Source: Zeimonas arvi
Lineage (GTDB): Bacteria > Pseudomonadota > Gammaproteobacteria > Burkholderiales > Burkholderiaceae_E
Assembly (NCBI RefSeq): GCF_008039575.1
Contig: NZ_VDUY01000009.1
Span: forward strand, 35,289 to 99,288
Direction of reading: 5' to 3'
Length of the DNA stretch: 64,000 bases
Under the pieces are notes generated by a model. It saw only the letters and a program-made list of their open reading frames with translations, did no database searches and was not told where the DNA came from. Numbering within the stretch: position 1 is the stretch's first letter; each line of letters opens with the position of its first letter. This document shows positions 40,539-48,873 of the stretch, piece by piece. A program made the position numbers and the translations under genes.

Positions 40539-42452
40539 TCAGGCGCGTGCGGCGGGCGCCGCGCCCCCCGCGGGCGTGAACGCATCGGAATAGCAGGCCT
40601 CCTCGGACAGGCCCTGCGCCACGAAGGCCGGCCGCGCGGCCTCGACCATTCGAACCGATCCGCAGGCGTACACCGAGAAGCCCGACAGGTCGGGAAAGTC
40701 GGCCAGGATCGCCTCGTGGACCAGGCCGGTGCGGCCGTCCCAGGGCTCGTCGGTGCCGGGCTCGGACAGCACCGGAACGAAGCGGAAGTTCGGATGTTCG
40801 CGCGCCCAGCGCTGCGGCAGCGCCATCATGTACAGGTCGCGGCGCTGGCGCACGCCCCAGTACAGGTAGAGCGGCCGCTCGATGCCCAGCCGGAAGGCCT
40901 GCTCGAGCAGGCTCTTCACCGGTGCGAAGCCGGTGGCGCCGGCCACGAAGATCAGCGGCTTGTCGCTCGGTTCGTGCAGCACGAAGGAGCCGACCGGCCC
41001 TTCGAATTGGATCTCGTCGCCTGGCTTCATCGATTCGAACACGCGTGTGGTGAAGCGTCCGCCCGGCATCAGCCGCACGTGAAGTTCGACCAGGTCGGTT
41101 TCGCCCGAAGGCACGGTGAACGAGTAGCTGCGCCGCGCGCCGTCTTCCAGGATCACGTTCAGGTACTGGCCGGCTTCGAAGGCGAGCTTGCGGCCGTCCT
41201 GCAGGCGCAGCCCGAGCAGCATCACGTCGTGCGCGAGCTTCTCGAGCCGCTCGACCCTGGCGCGGTAGCGCTCGATCGTGGTGCCGCGCGCGGCCGCGTG
41301 CGCCTCGTATTCGAACTCCACGTCGGTGATCGCGGTGGCGCAGCAGGTGAGGATGCGGCCCGCCGCGCGTTCGTCGTCGGTCAGCGCGCTCTTCTGGTAG
41401 CCGGACATCTCGACCTGCCCGCCGATCAGCGTGGCCTTGCACACGCCGCAGCCGCCCGATCGGCACTCGAAGGGCAGGGGGATGGCGGCGCGCAGGCCCG
41501 CGTCGAGCAGGGTTTCGCCCGGGCGGACCGGCGCGAGCTGGCGCCCCGGATGCACGGTCATCTGCTTCGGTTCGCCGCGGGCGTAGCGCGCCGGCGGCAT
41601 CCAGGGCAGGGCGAACAGCAGCAGCGTGGCCGCCGCCAGCGCGCCCCACAGCCAGAGCGGATCCCAGGCGTAGATCAGCGGATACACGCCGAGGTAGAAC
41701 CAGTCGAATGACAGCGTGGCCGGGAAGGACGCGAAATCGGCCGGCGCCTGGCTGACCACCGGGCGCACCAGCGCGAGCACGGCGAGCATCAGGACCAGTC
41801 CGATCGCAAGCGGCCGGGGGGGCATCTGGGAGGCGCGCGGCACGCGTTGCGTGTGGATCCACAAGGCGAGCAGCACGACCAGCGGGATCCCGATGTGCAG
41901 GAAGGACAGCAGCGAGAACAGTCGGTCCGACACCGCCTCGGGAGTGATGAAGTTGCGGGTCAGCATGCCGCGGAACACCGGCAGCGCGTCGAGCCACTCG
42001 GTGGTCGCGATGACCACGAACTGGGCCAGCCGGTCCCAGGGCAGCATGAAGCCGTTCACGCCGGACGCATAGACCAGCCACAGCAGGACCACGCCGGTGA
42101 TCCACGAGAAGGCCCGGAAACCCCGGTGCCGGTCGAAGGCGAAGTGCCGCAGCATGTGCAGCAGCATCGTGAGGACCATGGCGTCGGATGCGTACCGGTG
42201 CACGCTGCGCATGATGCCGCCGGCGAACCACTGCCCGTGCGTGATCGCCTCCATCGAGGCGTAGGTCTTGTCGACCCCGGTTTCGTAGAAGGCGTAGACG
42301 TAGAGGCCGCTGATCACCACCAGCCAGAACATCCAGTAGCTGGTGGCGCCCAGGTAGTACATCGGGTTCAGCCGGTCGCCGAAGACCCGGTTGCCCACGG
42401 CCTCCATCCGGAGGAAGAACCACTGGAGCAGGGACTGGATCGCGCGAAGCAC
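40539..42452 (-). CDS. Cytochrome b / [2Fe-2S] ferredoxin / FAD-NAD(P) reductase fusion
   Basis: A 637-aa fusion. Residues 1-215 are the N-terminal half of a bc-type cytochrome b, with bis-heme ligands His85/His99 and His186/His200, each pair 14 apart, and a GFMLPWD segment like the quinone-site region of bc1. Two more membrane segments end near residue 285. Then comes a plant-type [2Fe-2S] domain (Cys330, 335, 338, 370), an FAD domain (RRSYSFTVPSG) and an NAD domain (VAGATGFAPVKSLL, YACGSVRMVEAA). It could pass electrons between NAD(P)H and quinone or a reductase through hemes b. It is divergent from the heme-copper genes. No Rieske protein or cytochrome c1 is near. Confidence 0.85.
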   Translation of the reverse strand: MLRAIQSLLQWFFLRMEAVGNRVFGDRLNPMYYLGATSYWMFWLVVISGLYVYAFYETGVDKTYASMEAITHGQWFAGGIMRSVHRYASDAMVLTMLLHMLRHFAFDRHRGFRAFSWITGVVLLWLVYASGVNGFMLPWDRLAQFVVIATTEWLDALPVFRGMLTRNFITPEAVSDRLFSLLSFLHIGIPLVVLLALWIHTQRVPRASQMPPRPLAIGLVLMLAVLALVRPVVSQAPADFASFPATLSFDWFYLGVYPLIYAWDPLWLWGALAAATLLLFALPWMPPARYARGEPKQMTVHPGRQLAPVRPGETLLDAGLRAAIPLPFECRSGGCGVCKATLIGGQVEMSGYQKSALTDDERAAGRILTCCATAITDVEFEYEAHAAARGTTIERYRARVERLEKLAHDVMLLGLRLQDGRKLAFEAGQYLNVILEDGARRSYSFTVPSGETDLVELHVRLMPGGRFTTRVFESMKPGDEIQFEGPVGSFVLHEPSDKPLIFVAGATGFAPVKSLLEQAFRLGIERPLYLYWGVRQRRDLYMMALPQRWAREHPNFRFVPVLSEPGTDEPWDGRTGLVHEAILADFPDLSGFSVYACGSVRMVEAARPAFVAQGLSEEACYSDAFTPAGGAAPAARA

Positions 42453-42478
42453 CGGGAGCCTCCGAGTGGGGACGAACC

Positions 42479-42492
42479 TTGAGCGGCGTCAA
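42479..42492. promoter_or_regulatory. FNR/Dnr-type operator in the divergent promoter
   Basis: TTGAGCGGCGTCAA has the TTGA-N6-TCAA architecture of CRP/FNR-family sites (FNR, ANR, FixK, DNR/NnrR). It lies 27 bp from the start of the cytochrome b fusion gene and 72 bp from the start of the 61-aa subunit gene, so it could serve both directions. It suggests control by oxygen or nitric oxide. Confidence 0.6.
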
Positions 42493-42501
42493 TGTGGGGG
42501 C

Positions 42502-42532
42502 TTGACTTCCGTCCCCGTTGGTTCACGATAAA
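42502..42532 (+). promoter_or_regulatory. Candidate promoter for the heme-copper gene run
   Basis: TTGACT at 42502-42507 resembles a -35 element, followed at 17-19 bp by ACGATA/GATAAA as a weak -10 region. It lies just downstream of the FNR-type operator, as expected for an activated promoter. Confidence 0.4.
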
Positions 42533-42563
42533 GATGCATGAAAAATATATCAAGGAGGGGGTA

Positions 42564-42749
42564 ATGGCCGATCACAAGCCAGAGCAGGGCGCGTCCGAAT
42601 CACCGGAAGAACGCATTCCGGTTTTCCAGCAGATCCTCGACAACCCGTTTCTGCTGTTGTTCCTCGGGGTCACGATTCCCACCGTCCTCTACATCCTGTG
42701 GGGCGTGATGGAGATCGCGACGGTCCCGGTCAGCCCGCTCGCCAAGTAG
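42564..42749 (+). CDS. Small single-helix protein, possible subunit of the heme-copper enzyme
   Basis: A 61-aa protein with a charged N-terminus (ADHKPEQGASESPEER) and one membrane helix (FLLLFLGVTIPTVLYILWGVM). ATG 42564 has a strong AGGAGGGGG site. It is 19 bp upstream of the CuA subunit gene. B-type (ba3) oxidases have a small one-helix subunit IIa in a comparable place, so this may be the counterpart; no sequence signature confirms it. Confidence 0.75.
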   Translation: MADHKPEQGASESPEERIPVFQQILDNPFLLLFLGVTIPTVLYILWGVMEIATVPVSPLAK

Positions 42750-42768
42750 CGGGCACAGGAGCCAAACC

Positions 42769-43311
42769 ATGAGCGCGATCCTGCCCCCGCAGCAGCGGAT
42801 CTGGTGGAAGCAGCCGGTCGACAAGGTCGAGCTGATCTGGATCACCATCGCCTTCGTCTGGTGCATGGTGATGTTCTTCATGATGCCGTACTGGCATGTG
42901 TACGGCGGCCAGAACCTCTCGCCCGAGACCTACCGGGTCAAGCCCGAGCTCTTCCAGCGGGCCACCCAGGAAATGGTCGACAAGTACACGGTCCGCACCG
43001 AGACCGACGAGAAGATCCCGGTCGTCGCGCCGCCTGCCGGCAGCGACATCTTCCTGATCGCGCGACTGTGGTCCTTCTGGCCGATCCTCGAGCTGAAGAA
43101 GGACGAGACCTACCGGCTGCACCTCACCGCGATGGACTACCAGCACGGCTTCTCGCTCCAGCCGGAGAACATCAACGTCCAGATCCTTCCCGGCTACGAG
43201 CACGTCATCACGATCAAGCCGAACCGCAGCGGCACCTACGCGATCGTGTGCAACGAGTTCTGCGGCATCGGCCACCACAAGATGGTCACGCGGCTCTACG
43301 TGAAAGATTGA
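42769..43311 (+). CDS. Heme-copper reductase subunit II with CuA site
   Basis: A 180-aa protein with a single N-terminal membrane helix (LIWITIAFVWCMVMFFMMPYW) and a periplasmic cupredoxin domain. The binuclear CuA ligands are complete: His126 (DYQHGF), Cys161, Cys165 and His169 in CNEFCGIGHHKM, and Met172. It is short, with one helix rather than the two of A-type oxidases, which points to the B-type lineage. It accepts electrons from a c-type cytochrome or copper protein and passes them to the subunit I encoded 14 bp downstream. Confidence 0.92.
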   Translation: MSAILPPQQRIWWKQPVDKVELIWITIAFVWCMVMFFMMPYWHVYGGQNLSPETYRVKPELFQRATQEMVDKYTVRTETDEKIPVVAPPAGSDIFLIARLWSFWPILELKKDETYRLHLTAMDYQHGFSLQPENINVQILPGYEHVITIKPNRSGTYAIVCNEFCGIGHHKMVTRLYVKD

Positions 43312-43325
43312 AGGGGGCGACGAAA

Positions 43326-45032
43326 ATGGCTAGCACACAGGCGCTGTTCCGGACCTGCCCCCGGTCGGGGCTGCAGTTTCACAAGTCGGCGGAGTCGCTG
43401 ATCAAGCTCAATGCGGTCGCCGCGGTCGTCACGCTGCTGATCGGCGGCTTGCTCGCGCTGCTGCTGGTGCTCACGCGCTGGCAGGCGATCCACCTGATCG
43501 ATGCCGACAACTTCTACCTGTACCTGACCGCGCACGGCCTGGACATGCTGGTCGCGTGGATCATCTTCTTCGAGATCGCGATCCTCTATTTCTGCTCGTC
43601 CACCTTGCTTCGCTGCCGCCTGGCCACGCCGCGGATCGCCTGGCTGGGCTTCGCGCTGATGGTGATCGGCACGGTCACCTACAACGTGGCGATCTTCAGC
43701 GGCAACGCCACGGTGATGATGACCTCGTACGTGCCGATGCCCGCGCACCCGGCCTTCTACCTCGGACTGATCCTGTTCGCGGTGGGCGCGCTGATCGGCT
43801 GCTTCGTGTTCCTGGGCACGCTGGTGGTGGCCAAGGCGGAGAAGACGTACGAGGGGTCGATCCCGCTGGTCACCTTCGGGGCGCTGACCGCCTGCATCAT
43901 CGCGATCTTCACGATCGCGTCGGGTGCGATCATCCTGATTCCCACCTGGCTGTGGTCGATCGGCTACATCAAGCACATCGATCCGGCGATGTACCGGGTC
44001 ATCTGGTGGGCCTTCGGCCACTCGTCGCAGCAGATCAACGTGAGCGCGCACGTGGCCGTCTGGTACGCGATCGCCGCCATCGTGTTCGGCGCCAGGCCGA
44101 TGTCCGAGCGGATCAGCCGCACGGCCTTCTTCCTGTACATCTGCTTCCTGCAGCTCGCGTCGGCGCACCACATCCTGGCCGATCCGGCGGTGGGCGTGGA
44201 GTGGAAGGTCTTCAACACCAGCTACGCGATGTACCTGGCGGTGCTGGCCTCGATGATCCACGGCCTCACGGTGCCGGGCGCCATCGAGGTGGCCCAGCGC
44301 GAGAAGGGCTTCACCAAGGGAATGTTCGAGTGGCTGCGCAAGGCGCCCTGGGGCAACCCGGTGTTCTCGGGCATGTTCATCTCGCTGCTGGGCTTCGGCT
44401 TCCTGGGCGGGATCTCGGGCGTGATGATGGGCACCGAGCAGCTGAACATGATCATCCACAACACGATCTACGTGCCCGGCCACTTCCACGCCACGGTCGT
44501 GCTCGGCACCACGCTCGCGTTCATGGCGATCACCTACTTCCTGCTGCCCACGTTGTTCAACCGCGAAATGATCCTGCCCGGCTGGGCGAAGTGGCAGCCC
44601 TACGTGTTCGGGCTGGGCATGGGCGTGTTCACGCTGGCGATGATGGGCGCGGGCACGCTCGGCGTGCCGCGCCGGCACTGGGACATCACCTTCGCCGGCG
44701 CGTCGCTGCCTTACGAGTACCCGGGCACGGCGCTGCTGATGCTGGCCATCTGCGGCATCTCGGGCGTGATCGCGGTGATCGGTGGGGCGATGTACATCAT
44801 CATCACGGTGGGCACGATCCTCTTCGGCAAGAAGCTCGACGCCGGCGCCTACACCACCTCGATCACGCCGCTGCGCCTGCCGGTCCAGGCTGCGCTGACG
44901 GGCCACGGCGGACATGGCGGCGGCTTCGCGGCGCCAGGCACCTTCGTGCTGGCGCTGGTGTTCCTGACAGCCTTCGTCCTCTACTACTTCGTGAACTGGA
45001 AGTACCTGTCCACGGTGTGGGGGCTGAGCTGA
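43326..45032 (+). CDS. Heme-copper reductase subunit I lacking the cross-linked Tyr (possible sNOR-type NO reductase)
   Basis: A 568-aa catalytic subunit with about 13 membrane segments. Predicted ligands: low-spin heme His70 (TAHGLDM) and His388; high-spin heme His386 (VPGHFHATVV); CuB His232 (WWAFGHSSQQ), His281 and His282 (SAHHILADP). In A- and B-type oxygen reductases the residue four after the first CuB His is the Tyr cross-linked to His; here it is Gln236. NO reductases derived from oxidases lack this Tyr. Together with the CuA subunit before it and the SCO gene after it, the set resembles the NorS-NorY-SenC (sNOR) operon described in ammonia oxidisers. An oxygen reductase using another Tyr cannot be excluded. 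Confidence 0.85.
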   Translation: MASTQALFRTCPRSGLQFHKSAESLIKLNAVAAVVTLLIGGLLALLLVLTRWQAIHLIDADNFYLYLTAHGLDMLVAWIIFFEIAILYFCSSTLLRCRLATPRIAWLGFALMVIGTVTYNVAIFSGNATVMMTSYVPMPAHPAFYLGLILFAVGALIGCFVFLGTLVVAKAEKTYEGSIPLVTFGALTACIIAIFTIASGAIILIPTWLWSIGYIKHIDPAMYRVIWWAFGHSSQQINVSAHVAVWYAIAAIVFGARPMSERISRTAFFLYICFLQLASAHHILADPAVGVEWKVFNTSYAMYLAVLASMIHGLTVPGAIEVAQREKGFTKGMFEWLRKAPWGNPVFSGMFISLLGFGFLGGISGVMMGTEQLNMIIHNTIYVPGHFHATVVLGTTLAFMAITYFLLPTLFNREMILPGWAKWQPYVFGLGMGVFTLAMMGAGTLGVPRRHWDITFAGASLPYEYPGTALLMLAICGISGVIAVIGGAMYIIITVGTILFGKKLDAGAYTTSITPLRLPVQAALTGHGGHGGGFAAPGTFVLALVFLTAFVLYYFVNWKYLSTVWGLS

Positions 45033-45063
45033 GGCGCGCGCCGGGCGCGGGAGGAAGCAGCAC

Positions 45064-45927
45064 ATGAAGGCCTTGCTCAACCTGTTCAAGCTGCGGATCG
45101 GGGTGGCGATCGCGCTCACCGCCGTCGCCGGGCTGATGATCTCGCCCGGCGGCCAGATCGGCGGATGGCAGGCGGCGGTGCTGACGCTGGCCGTGCTCCT
45201 GTCCTCGTCCGCGGCAGGAGCCTTCAACCAGTTCTACGAGGTCGACCTCGATGCGCGAATGGGACGCACCAGCCGGCGGCCCTTCGTGACCGGACGCTTC
45301 CGGCACCACGGCGGCTGGCTGGCGCTGATCGTGGCGCTGACCGGCATCGCGGTCGCCGCGGCCTGGTATGCCGCCAATGCGCTGGCTGCGCTGTACACCT
45401 TCCTGGGCGCCTTTGTCTACGCGGTGGTCTACACCGTCTGGCTCAAGCGCCGCAGCGCCTGGAACATCGTGATCGGCGGCCTGGCGGGCAGTTTCGCGGT
45501 GCTGGCCGGGGCGGCGGCGGTGCAGCCGGCCTTGTCGGTCGAGGCGATGCTGCTGGCGGTGGTCCTCTTCCTCTGGACGCCGCCGCATTTCTGGAGCCTG
45601 TCCATCGTCTGCCGCGACGACTATGCGAAGGCCGGCGTGCCGATGCTGCCGGTGGTGCGCGGCGAGCGCTTCGCGTCGTGGGCGATCTTCCTGCACGCGG
45701 TGGTGATGGTCGGCCTGTCGCTGGCGATCGCGGCCTGGTCGCCGGGGTGGCTGTACTTCGCCTGCGCCGCGACGGGCGGCGGCCTGCTGGTCTCGCGCAC
45801 GATCGCGTTGTTGCGGGCGCCCGGGCGGGCGACCGCGCTGGCCAGCTTTCATGCATCGCTGGTGCAGTTGTCGCTGCTGCTGCTCGGCACGATCGCGGAT
45901 GCCTGGATGCGCAATGCGATGGCCTGA
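45064..45927 (+). CDS. ctaB: Protoheme IX farnesyltransferase (heme O synthase)
   Basis: A 287-aa UbiA-superfamily enzyme that adds a farnesyl group to heme B. The prenyl-diphosphate motif NQFYEVDLDARMGRTSRRP and the WTPPHFWSLSI loop are diagnostic. Nine hydrophobic segments are expected. Location behind subunit I, with a CtaA-like gene at the end of the run, suggests that the reductase uses heme o or a. It overlaps the SCO gene by 14 bp. Confidence 0.93.
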   Translation: MKALLNLFKLRIGVAIALTAVAGLMISPGGQIGGWQAAVLTLAVLLSSSAAGAFNQFYEVDLDARMGRTSRRPFVTGRFRHHGGWLALIVALTGIAVAAAWYAANALAALYTFLGAFVYAVVYTVWLKRRSAWNIVIGGLAGSFAVLAGAAAVQPALSVEAMLLAVVLFLWTPPHFWSLSIVCRDDYAKAGVPMLPVVRGERFASWAIFLHAVVMVGLSLAIAAWSPGWLYFACAATGGGLLVSRTIALLRAPGRATALASFHASLVQLSLLLLGTIADAWMRNAMA

Positions 45928-46741
45928 CGCAGCGCGCCACGTGGCGGGCTTCGGCGCGCGAATCGTCGTGGCCGTTCTGCTCGTGATCCTGCCACCCCTG
46001 GCTTTCGCGCAGTCCGGGCCGCCATCGGATGTCCGGCGTGCCTTCGAGACCAGCCAGGCCGCCATCGGCAACCCCGTCGGCGACTTCGAGCTGCGCGACG
46101 CCTCCGGCAGATCCGTCCGGCTGTCCGACTACCGCGGCAAGCCACTGCTGGTGAGCTTCATCTACACCGGCTGCTTCCAGATCTGCCCGGCCACCACGCG
46201 CTTTCTGTCCCAGGCGGTGGGCGTGGCCCGCAACGCGCTGGGCGAGGGCCGCTTCAGCGTGGTGTCGATCGGCTTCAACCAGCCCTTCGACGATCCGGTG
46301 GCCATGGCTTCGTTCGCGAGGCAAGTCGGCATCTCGGATCCGGACTGGGCCTTTCTCAGTCCGGCGCCGAAAGACGTGGAGGCGCTCACGAAGCGCTTCG
46401 GCTTCACCTGGGAGGCCACGGCCGGCGGCTTCGACCATCTTCTGCAGGTGAGCATCGTGAACGCCGATGGCGTGCTCTACCGGCAGGTCTACGGCGAGAA
46501 CTTCGACATGCCGATGCTGGTGCAGCCGCTCAAGGAGCTGCTCTCCGGACAGGCATCGGCGCAGTTCACGCTGGCGAACGTCTGGGACAAGGTGATCCTG
46601 TACTGCACGGTGTACGACCCGCACAGCGGGGCTTACCGGGTCAACTACTCGCTGTTCTTCGAGATCTTCGCCGGGCTGACCACCCTGGGGGCGATCGCCT
46701 GGGTGCTGGTGCGCGAGCTGCGGCGGTCCCGGCGGGCCTGA
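45914..46741 (+). CDS. SCO1/SenC-family copper chaperone with C-terminal membrane helix
   Basis: A 275-aa thioredoxin-fold copper-delivery protein. After an N-terminal hydrophobic stretch (IVVAVLLVILPPLAFAQ) comes GDFELRDASGRSV and the copper motif GCFQICP (Cys87-x3-Cys91), with the distal His in GGFDHLLQ. Unlike typical SCO proteins it ends with an additional membrane helix (FFEIFAGLTTLGAIAWVLV). It probably matures the CuA site of subunit II. A downstream GTG is an alternative start. Confidence 0.88.
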   Translation: MRWPDAARHVAGFGARIVVAVLLVILPPLAFAQSGPPSDVRRAFETSQAAIGNPVGDFELRDASGRSVRLSDYRGKPLLVSFIYTGCFQICPATTRFLSQAVGVARNALGEGRFSVVSIGFNQPFDDPVAMASFARQVGISDPDWAFLSPAPKDVEALTKRFGFTWEATAGGFDHLLQVSIVNADGVLYRQVYGENFDMPMLVQPLKELLSGQASAQFTLANVWDKVILYCTVYDPHSGAYRVNYSLFFEIFAGLTTLGAIAWVLVRELRRSRRA

Positions 46742-46763
46742 ACGTGCACGAAGGGGCGAGCGC

Positions 46764-48374
46764 ATGAGTACCGGGGGGGCCTGGCGGCGCGTCGAGTTCG
46801 GCCTCGACCGGACGTTCGGCAACGCCGGCAATCCACTGCGGCAGCTCGGCGGGCTGGGCTTCTTCCTGTTCTGGGTGATCGCGGTCAGCGGCGGCTGGCT
46901 CTACGTGTTCTACGAGACCAGCGTCGAGGGCGCCTGGCGCTCGGTGCAGTGGCTCACGGTCGACCAGTGGTGGGGCGGGGGCCTGATGCGCAGCCTGCAT
47001 CGCTACGGCTCGGACGCCTTCGTGGTCGTCGTGGTGCTGCACCTGGTGCGCGAGCTCGCCCTGGGCCGCTACATGGGTTTTCGCTGGTACTCGTGGATCA
47101 GCGGCGTGCCGACGCTGTGGCTGGTGGTGGGGTCCGGCGCGATCGGCTACTGGTTGGTCTGGGATGAGCTCGGATTGTTCGTGGCCACCGCGACCGCGGA
47201 GTGGTTCGGGGTGCTGCCCGGGTTCGGCCCGGCGCTGGTGCGCAACTTCATCGCCGCCGAGGCGGTCTCCGATCGCCTGTTCTCGCTGGTCGCGTTCCTG
47301 CACATCGGCTTGCCGCTCGCGCTGCTGCTGGTGATGTGGGCGCATGTGCAGCGGATCACCCGCCCGCGCACCGGCGTGACCCGGGCGCTCGCGCTCTGGA
47401 CGCTGATCGGGCTGATCGCGCTGTCCGCCGCGAAGCCTGCGGTGTCGCTGCCGCCGGCCGACCCGGCAATGCTGCCTGCGCTGATCGCGGTCGACTGGTT
47501 CTACCTGGCGCCGCTGGTCGCCAGCGATCGCCTCTCGGCCGAGGCGGTCTGGTCGGTCTCGATCGGGCTCACGCTGCTGCTGGTGCTGGCGCCCTGGCTC
47601 TCGCGGACGCCCCGGCCGGCGCCGGCGGTGGTCGATCCGGCGCACTGCAACGGCTGCACCCGCTGCTTTGCCGACTGCCCCTACGCCGCGATCGCGATGG
47701 CGCCGCATCCGCAGGGACGCGGCGAGATTGCCGTGGTCGATGCGGACCGGTGCGCGGCTTGCGGAATCTGCGCGGGCGCCTGTCCGTCGGCCAGCCCGTT
47801 CCGGCGCAGCGAGCGGCTGACCAGCGGGATCGACCTGCCCTGGCTGACGGTCGACATGCTGCGCGATCGTCTCGATGCGGCCATGTCCACGGCAGCCCGC
47901 GCGGCAGCCCCGGCGGCGGCCGTCACCGGACGCGTGGCGGCGACGGGCGCCCCGGGCTTGCCGCTGCTGGTCGTCTTCGCCTGCGAGCGGGCGGCCCGGG
48001 TGGCCGAATCGACGCCACGAGCCGGGCCGCCCGACACCCGCCTGGCCGTCCTGGAGTTGCCCTGCGCCGGCATGGTGCCGCCGTCCTTCGTCGACTACGC
48101 GCTGCGCCATGGGGCCGACGGCGTGGTCGTCGAGAGCTGTCCCGGGCTGGACTGCGAATACCGCTTCGGCGAGCAGTGGATCGCGCAGCGGCTGAGCGGC
48201 GAGCGCGAACCGCGCCTGCGAGCGGCCGCCGACGCGACCCGTCTGCGGCAGGTCGAAGCGGCGCGCGTGGACCCGGAGCGGCTCGCCGGCGCGATCGAAG
48301 CCTTTGCCCAGGAGCTGAAGCACAGGGCCGATGCCCCGCGCAGGGCGCGCCCGGAGGAGACCGAGAATGCCTGA
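46764..48374 (+). CDS. Cytochrome b / 2x[4Fe-4S] ferredoxin / MvhD fusion
   Basis: A 536-aa fusion. Residues 1-215 resemble the first part of the 637-aa fusion gene nearby: bis-heme pairs His79/His93 and His180/His194. After further membrane segments to about residue 280 comes an 8-Fe ferredoxin (Cys295, 298, 301, 305 and Cys330, 333, 336, 340). The end resembles MvhD/FrhD, the [2Fe-2S] delta subunit that links hydrogenases to HdrA (Cys407; LPCAGMVPPSFVDYALRHGADGV; SCPGLDC; FGEQWIAQR). It thus joins a membrane b-heme module to soluble iron-sulfur electron entry. A cytosolic donor is expected but is not encoded nearby. Confidence 0.85.
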   Translation: MSTGGAWRRVEFGLDRTFGNAGNPLRQLGGLGFFLFWVIAVSGGWLYVFYETSVEGAWRSVQWLTVDQWWGGGLMRSLHRYGSDAFVVVVVLHLVRELALGRYMGFRWYSWISGVPTLWLVVGSGAIGYWLVWDELGLFVATATAEWFGVLPGFGPALVRNFIAAEAVSDRLFSLVAFLHIGLPLALLLVMWAHVQRITRPRTGVTRALALWTLIGLIALSAAKPAVSLPPADPAMLPALIAVDWFYLAPLVASDRLSAEAVWSVSIGLTLLLVLAPWLSRTPRPAPAVVDPAHCNGCTRCFADCPYAAIAMAPHPQGRGEIAVVDADRCAACGICAGACPSASPFRRSERLTSGIDLPWLTVDMLRDRLDAAMSTAARAAAPAAAVTGRVAATGAPGLPLLVVFACERAARVAESTPRAGPPDTRLAVLELPCAGMVPPSFVDYALRHGADGVVVESCPGLDCEYRFGEQWIAQRLSGEREPRLRAAADATRLRQVEAARVDPERLAGAIEAFAQELKHRADAPRRARPEETENA

Positions 48375-48873
48375 CCGCATCCTGCGCTACGGCGCGCAGG
48401 CCGTCCTGTACGGGCTGTTCGCGCTCTTCGTCGGCTATTTCTCCACCTCGCCGGCCTACCGGCATCTCGAGGAGGATCAGGCGCTGCTTCGCATCTCCTT
48501 CCGGCACCCAGGCAAGATCGCGACCGATTGCCGCACACGCAGCGCCGAGGAGCTGGCGAAGTTGCCGCCGCACCTGCGCGCCGAGCAGGACTGCGAGCGC
48601 GAGCGTTCTCCGGTCCGTATCCGGGTCGAGATCGACGGCCGCCTGCTGCACGACGAGGTGGTCGCGCCGGCCGGGCTGCGCAAGGACGGCGCCTCGAGCA
48701 CCTATCGCCGCCTGCCGATCGCAGCCGGCGAGCATCACCTGAAGGTCATGGTCAACGACGATCGCCGCGTCGAAGGCTTCAATCACGAAGGCGAGCGCAA
48801 GGTGACGCTCGCGCCGGGCCAGGTCGTGCTGGTGGATTTCGTGGCGGACAAGGGCGGGGTGGTCATCCGATGA
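48367..48873 (+). CDS. Membrane-anchored protein of unknown function
   Basis: A 168-aa protein with one N-terminal membrane helix (AVLYGLFALFVGYFSTSP), then a soluble, probably periplasmic domain. The domain has an ISFRHPGK start, two Cys (CRTRSAEELAKLPPHLRAEQDC), and a beta-rich C-terminus (IRVEIDGRLLHDEVV ... LAPGQVVLVDF). I do not recognise the family. ATG 48367 overlaps the previous stop by 8 bp and follows GGAGGAGAC; the next gene overlaps its own stop by 4 bp. It may be an assembly factor or small subunit, by position only. Confidence 0.8.
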   Translation: MPDRILRYGAQAVLYGLFALFVGYFSTSPAYRHLEEDQALLRISFRHPGKIATDCRTRSAEELAKLPPHLRAEQDCERERSPVRIRVEIDGRLLHDEVVAPAGLRKDGASSTYRRLPIAAGEHHLKVMVNDDRRVEGFNHEGERKVTLAPGQVVLVDFVADKGGVVIR

